64,000 nt of DNA from positions 930,001-994,000 of the forward strand of contig NHZP01000011.1 in the NCBI GenBank assembly GCA_003313425.1, written 5' to 3'. The notes under the pieces were generated by a model, which saw only the letters and a list, made by a program, of their open reading frames with translations, ran no database searches and was not told the origin of the DNA. The stretch is from Pseudopyrenochaeta lycopersici. Lineage: Eukaryota > Ascomycota > Dothideomycetes > Pleosporales > Pseudopyrenochaetaceae. Position numbers and translations under genes: made by a program. Position 1 is the first letter of the stretch; each line of letters begins with the position of its first letter. Of this stretch, positions 60,301-64,000 are shown piece after piece.

Positions 60301-60772
60301 CGAGCAGTCCGCACAGAACGAGACAGAATCATCAACGTTAGATACTACCGCGCGTGTCGAACCCGTCGAGCAGCCATCTATGTCGCGACGACCTCCAGCC
60401 GGCCTCAAGTCCATGATCGATGCCCTGCAGAATGAGAATCACTGGTTGCGTCAACGTGAGAATGCAGACGCACTTGACCGCAATCTAAAGCACGTTTTCT
60501 CCCAGATGTCATATGCGCGGGACCTGGAGCAAAGCAGGCTTGGAACGCACCCAGAGATGATTGAGGATATCTTGGACGCATCATGGCTGAGTGAGGACGA
60601 CGAGGATTTTGATCCCGTAACGCCTTCTAGAGCCTCCCAAAACATGGTCGGGCATAAGATGTCTGCCTTGGCACTTGAGCCTGTGAGGCTGGGTTCCAGA
60701 CTGACGTGGGAGGAGGACTTCGAAATGCTATCGATGATTGAGGACGAAAGCTTCAGCATGATACATCCTTAG
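57347..60772 (+). CDS. Dynactin subunit 1 (p150Glued)
   Basis: Largest subunit of dynactin, which links dynein to microtubules and cargo; in filamentous fungi needed for nuclear migration (ro-3 and nudM in model moulds). A single exon of 1,141 codons. The CAP-Gly domain is at residues 1-70, with GVVKYIGPI, the EB1/tubulin-tail motif GKNDGS at 42-47 and PGHGLFVK. A Ser/Pro/Ala-rich basic linker (about 75-180) follows. Then a long coiled coil (about 185-560) contains heptads such as EDALVDKEMAEERADQAEAE. The middle domain (about 560-900) includes IRAYFTAKRITFKTSLESSL and LSYNGGLDEALSRLLC. A second coiled coil (about 900-1,000) precedes a disordered acidic end. Length is near that of fungal orthologues. 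Confidence 0.95.
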   Translation: MEFRVGQTVETSTHQHGVVKYIGPIHVSDGIFLGIELPSATGKNDGSVRGERYFTCVPGHGLFVKESSIINIVSQPAPPPPATPTKTATPRPRPPVAAPRPRPSSVIAPKPAARASTISKRQSVAPSTTYNSLRAPLRKPSITSAPAAPAAEPSVRPSQSGSRPSLSSTTSHSTLKSSTRDTNVETLQTKIRHLERQHTEGQERLKELAQIKDERDRYHNILQKLQTKIQTQHVEAQELKENLKNLQEDNERLFKVQQEHEVDLEDALVDKEMAEERADQAEAEIESLQKRVEERDLELDILREEAELFTTEMSEDQKQEVGYYRLQHENDRLRNALVVLKEMTEEKEQDFKATILGLEADASQLEAYENEHAALHERVTQSDAIIEDLKQRLDAANEWEDMVGELSSQNQDFQDRIAEQNLVIEDLENLRELNDELEIQHIEQEADLRAELEAKDLELADQQKKITEQQASITEHEFLVSKFRDLVFDLQSRMTDAESERTMTEAQVKDTAGRFNEVMDLNRRLRAANVHATTKEIASELRILKADEATEQLSMQSLYLEAGPREFGASESIRAYFTAKRITFKTSLESSLIVNLDRQLSYNGGLDEALSRLLCVEAVYHLTNLAIGTTRLSSAMAVSTLPQFAMLGPAYEELVAVEKTVDQGLDALKADEVNFAELAASLGRSARIQENVLATHQEALDRLPEDETSSRFRSILASLEYLDATFAVVNTMLQFLASNSEELAEEASNVLEQFATPSATCKVALLAAQKAVKTVSALRQDSLYPQFPGGLDDIIEYDTNLVKAAQEASEWAQTAVKAVSLSFDQEADSWLPGAEVRNLKLFYWSNQLYSLETVVSRLTGWNEHASVLMNSIEIEHGPSPWTQKAQEVEAARKKSNEAAIQLQNLTAEHRATVLKIHEREQAIATKELEIEHLVAKNRDIAAKAEDVEALQAELQRRHDKIVELETIRRAQTLEMDTLRERAARAEQSAQNETESSTLDTTARVEPVEQPSMSRRPPAGLKSMIDALQNENHWLRQRENADALDRNLKHVFSQMSYARDLEQSRLGTHPEMIEDILDASWLSEDDEDFDPVTPSRASQNMVGHKMSALALEPVRLGSRLTWEEDFEMLSMIEDESFSMIHP

Positions 60773-61068
60773 ATGTGTTCAAGGTATCCTCGGTCGTTTC
60801 GGTGGTTGTTTTGCATTTGGATATAGGGGTCGCGAAACCATTCAGGCTCCAGCATGGGTTTGGCGTTTTTGGCATTTTACGCACTATACCCCAGTGGCAT
60901 TCGTTTGTAGTTTCCAATGAAGATTATTCTTTGAATCACTATAGCATGTGACCAAAACGTGCATGCCCAAACTCCTTGTCCTTGATTCCTTTTGTATACG
61001 TTGAGCTTTTGTTTCTACAGCTTGCTCTATTATCAACACCGGGTCATAGGGGCGCCAGAACTATGCTA
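60773..61068. other. Convergent 3' flanks of dynactin and ankyrin genes
   Basis: The two stops are 296 bases apart. No other feature. Confidence 0.5.
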
Positions 61069-64000
61069 CTAATCTACGCTCCCCCACTGCGGCGCGCCTT
61101 CGATCATCGGTCTATCTTGTCGCAGTCTGGCATGCAACTGTGCGCTCTCGTCCGCCCTCTTCATGACCTCCTTCTGCCTCCCCACATTCCTCTCATACAC
61201 ATCCTCCTTCTCCTTCAACATGCGCCTCTCCACACCCGCTCTATGCTCCAGCTCAGATTTCCTTTGCTCAATCATCTTCGCCTCCGCCACCGCAGCCGCG
61301 CTTGCCTTGCGGTCGTCAACCGACTGTCGCTTAGCTGCTGCATCGCGCTCCTGCTCCATGATGAGATTGTGCCAGGCCACCTTCTCAGAGCGCTTCATGC
61401 GCTCTGCCGAGCGGACGCGCTGGATCTCGAACTCGTGCTTTTGCTGCTCGAGAGTCTGCCAGTGTGCCTGTGCGGCGGTTTGCGCGGCGAGCTCGGCGTC
61501 CTGGGATTCGCGTTGGCGACGGAGCAGGTCGCGGTGTGTTGTTTCTTCCAGAGCACGGGTATGCTCGTGTTTATCTCTTTCGTGTCGTAAGGAGAGCTCG
61601 TGTTCTCTTTGTTGGTCGACGAGTCGTGCTATGGGCTTGGGCATGCCAATTGCACCGACTGGCTGTAGGGCCGTTTCGGAGTAATACTTTGGTTCGCAGC
61701 CTTTGTCGCGGAGCAGCTCAAGCAGCTCTTGCTTGTGTGCAGCGCGGCTTGGGGACTGGACTAATTCGACATATTTGAGCGCTGAGTACCACAGCCCAGA
61801 GGAGTCGCGGAACATGTGCTTCTCATCGTTTAGGTCTTCCCAGACTTCAGTCTCTAGGAGAGCTTCACTGATTTCAAGAGCGCTGTATGGATTGTCTAGC
61901 GCAAGAAAAACAGCAGATTTCTCGTTACGCGCCTTGAAATTGGGTTTCGCGCCATTTTCGAGGAATAGTGTGATGAGTTGTCGGACTTTTGAACGCTGGC
62001 TTCCACTCGTGATCTGGGCATTGAGACAGAGTTCACCCAAGGCATTTCTGCCGTTATGCAGTCGTGAGGGGAAGTTTGGGTCATGGCCATACTTGATCAA
62101 GATGGCGGCAAAATCAAACTGCAAACATCGAGCTGCCTCATGGAGGCTGCCATCATTCTTTAGCGCATGCGGAGCCAGTGTTTGGATCGTTAATGTGACC
62201 GACGCACTGCTAGCGTAGAACAGAGCAGAGCGGTTCCATTTGTCGCGCACAGAAGCGTCCGAACCCCGCTCCAATAGTGCTTGTATGATCTCATGCCGTC
62301 CCTCCCGAGCGGCAAGAGCAATTGGTGCAATCTCCGACACTGGAGAAGCTCTAGTGACGGATGCACCGGCTTCCATAAGGGCCGCGATAACCGGGTCTGA
62401 GATTCTCTTCTGTGCTTGGTTCAACGCCCACAGCAGCGCCGAGACAGTCTCTTCCCCGATTGACTGATCAAAAACATCTTGAGTCGATGTATCAGGGTTG
62501 CAACCATGATCAAGCAAGAGCTTGACGAGAGTCTCACTTCGAGGATACTCTTGCATCGCCAATATGATTACAGGTGTCCGACGAACACTCATCTCCAGTT
62601 CGTCGGACGTACACCCATGCTTCAAACATGACATTATTGCGGAGACCACTACCTGTTCAGAAACTCTGGAACTGAGTAAAGCAGGGATAATGATATTGAA
62701 TGCTGGCTGGTGAAGCAGAAGTTTTTCGAAGGTGATGAAATTTTGCTGTTGTGCTGCAAATATAAAACATGCTCCGTCGGCTGTGTTAACATTCGCTTCA
62801 TTCTCAAGTAGAAGGTCTATTAGAGGTTCAGTGTTGCATTCCTGTTGTGTATTTGCGAGGATAGATCGCAGAGCTGAGTCAATAGCAAGTTGATCCACTC
62901 CACGACCAAGAAGTTCTTTCGCAATCTTGACCACGCTTTTATGTGTCTTCGCCGTTCCCAATATGCTATCGTTGGCGAATAGGGCCCGGAAGGCTTTCGT
63001 TACGCTAGATCTTGATGGTTGATGCTTCCCACTGAGAAGTAATTCAGTTAGCGAACTGCTTCCTGAAGCCACAGCAACGCTAAATGCCTCGCCATCATTG
63101 TGACTCACAGAAGCTCCCTTCCCCAATAGCAACTTGGTACTGGTGATATCTTTAGTGGAAACGGCGTGTCTGGTTTCAGCAGCAAGCGCTTGGTCGAGAG
63201 CTTCCTGGGTGACTCCCATCTTCAGGAGGGCATCAAGAATCGGCGCTTTCTTTTTTGGATCTTCGAGCGCAACAGTATACTCAAAAGCAGGGCTAAGTAG
63301 CTTAGTGCTAGCTGTGATGAAGCGTTTGACAATATCAATGTTGCTTGGACCACCATCGATGGCTAGTTGCAGGGCTTGAAGAGCCGATTTATCTTCAACG
63401 CCGGGGGATAGCAACAAGTCAATCAAGTCCAACGTCCTTGCATGTCTATTTCCATCAGAGTCAAATGCCGATGGAAGTGCTGATGAGGTCGACGACGACG
63501 TGGGTTTCGCATTGCAGAGCAGACGCACCACAGACATGTCCGCTTGCGCAACTGCTATCGAGAGCGCTTTGCCGGTGTCATAATTCACATCAGCACCACT
63601 TCGAACGAGTTCTGTCACCAAAACCCCATCTCTTGCGGCAGATGTCTCTGCAATCGCATCAACGAGGGCCTGGTCAACTTCTGGACCACGTGCACCATGC
63701 TCAAGCAATAGGCGTGAGGTTTCAAGTCGCTCTGATGGTAGATACCCAGTGCGTAAGAGCGGGAATACCTTCGACAGGTCCTCTGGAGTTGGACGAGCAT
63801 TTAGCAACAACCGGAGGCTCTTGACATCTTTCCTTGTGATCGCAAAGTGGAGCGGGCTATTTTGGTTGGAGCCAATCGGTGCTCCAGCGCTGATGAGAAG
63901 CTGAGTCATCGCAGTATCTCCTTCCTTTACTGCTTGTGAGAGCAATCGACTGAGTGGTGGACCTGTTGCACCCTTCTGTACCAGGACTTGGACAAGGTGG
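61069..64000 (-). CDS. Large ankyrin-repeat protein with C-terminal coiled coil (5' part beyond right edge)
   Basis: The frame is open across 2,932 bases to the edge of the window and no start is seen. The first complete residues read QVLVQKGATGPPLSRLLSQA, so the N-terminus lies outside. About 750 residues consist of ankyrin-like helix pairs, several canonical (SPLHFAITRKDVKSLRLLL, PIALAAREGRHEIIQALLERG, NRSALFYASSASVTLTIQTL), others diverged but in a regular pattern of LLLxxGA turns. The end (about the last 190 residues) is a highly charged coiled coil (QQREHELSLRHERDKHEH, RRMLKEKEDVYERN) with many Arg, Glu and Gln. Such proteins occur in filamentous ascomycetes as scaffold-like proteins without known function. 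No kinase, NACHT or effector domain is visible in this part. Confidence 0.85.
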   Translation of the reverse strand, partial: HLVQVLVQKGATGPPLSRLLSQAVKEGDTAMTQLLISAGAPIGSNQNSPLHFAITRKDVKSLRLLLNARPTPEDLSKVFPLLRTGYLPSERLETSRLLLEHGARGPEVDQALVDAIAETSAARDGVLVTELVRSGADVNYDTGKALSIAVAQADMSVVRLLCNAKPTSSSTSSALPSAFDSDGNRHARTLDLIDLLLSPGVEDKSALQALQLAIDGGPSNIDIVKRFITASTKLLSPAFEYTVALEDPKKKAPILDALLKMGVTQEALDQALAAETRHAVSTKDITSTKLLLGKGASVSHNDGEAFSVAVASGSSSLTELLLSGKHQPSRSSVTKAFRALFANDSILGTAKTHKSVVKIAKELLGRGVDQLAIDSALRSILANTQQECNTEPLIDLLLENEANVNTADGACFIFAAQQQNFITFEKLLLHQPAFNIIIPALLSSRVSEQVVVSAIMSCLKHGCTSDELEMSVRRTPVIILAMQEYPRSETLVKLLLDHGCNPDTSTQDVFDQSIGEETVSALLWALNQAQKRISDPVIAALMEAGASVTRASPVSEIAPIALAAREGRHEIIQALLERGSDASVRDKWNRSALFYASSASVTLTIQTLAPHALKNDGSLHEAARCLQFDFAAILIKYGHDPNFPSRLHNGRNALGELCLNAQITSGSQRSKVRQLITLFLENGAKPNFKARNEKSAVFLALDNPYSALEISEALLETEVWEDLNDEKHMFRDSSGLWYSALKYVELVQSPSRAAHKQELLELLRDKGCEPKYYSETALQPVGAIGMPKPIARLVDQQREHELSLRHERDKHEHTRALEETTHRDLLRRQRESQDAELAAQTAAQAHWQTLEQQKHEFEIQRVRSAERMKRSEKVAWHNLIMEQERDAAAKRQSVDDRKASAAAVAEAKMIEQRKSELEHRAGVERRMLKEKEDVYERNVGRQKEVMKRADESAQLHARLRQDRPMIEGAPQWGSVD

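Noticed and set aside
62000..62100. Search for kinase or NTPase motifs in the ankyrin protein
   Set aside because: None seen in the part inside the window.

Overview
The window is nuclear DNA of a filamentous ascomycete (Pezizomycotina). Protein content and style suggest a Dothideomycete, but the class is an inference. Genes lie on both strands at roughly one per 2-3 kb. Nearly all splice sites I could place are GT-AG, most introns are 46-100 bases long, and CTRAC-like branch points are common. The gene set is eukaryotic and fungal: RNA polymerase II Rpb3, ribosomal eS6, the meiotic APC/C activator Ama1, Mus7/Mms22, dynactin p150 and a septation protein. No rRNA, recognisable tRNA, CRISPR array or intact transposon was seen.

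Layout. 1-3.2 kb: a secreted GH35 beta-galactosidase running off the left edge and a cytochrome P450. 4.5-13.1 kb: a very large Mus7/MMS22 DNA-repair protein, a small membrane protein of unknown role and the Rab geranylgeranyltransferase alpha subunit. 13.4-25.5 kb: Ama1, eS6, calcipressin, Rpb3, the mitochondrial GrpE (Mge1) and a PrpF-family protein with a long tail. 27.1-30.3 kb: mitochondrial dicarboxylate carrier and mitochondrial Phe-tRNA synthetase. 30.3-36.0 kb is a long stretch without a recognisable gene. 36.0-40.9 kb: an Uds1-type septation protein and PRPP synthetase. 40.9-46.2 kb is gene-poor, AT-rich in part, and carries a decayed tandem repeat. 46.2-51.3 kb: a small secreted cysteine-containing protein, a TMEM115-like Golgi membrane protein and a LisH-WD40 Sif2/TBL1-like corepressor. 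51.9-56.6 kb: a Baeyer-Villiger-type monooxygenase and a peroxisomal ABCD half-transporter. 57.3-64 kb: dynactin p150Glued and a large ankyrin protein running off the right edge.

Most of this is core housekeeping. Several genes serve mitochondria (Mge1, carrier, PheRS, perhaps PrpF) or growth and division (Uds1, dynactin, Ama1, Rcn1). Accessory candidates are the GH35/P450 pair, the monooxygenase and the small secreted protein. Divergent pairs with short shared upstream regions are Mus7/small protein, Bet4/Ama1, Mge1/PrpF and TMEM115/Sif2. I found no clear new multi-gene system. The most unusual signals are a possible AT-AC intron in the Ama1 gene, an unresolved frame switch near the Mus7 N-terminus, unusual domain additions in the PrpF and PheRS proteins, and the decayed tandem repeat near 42.6-43.1 kb. 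Exon positions were read by hand; where exon lengths are given their sum is divisible by three.
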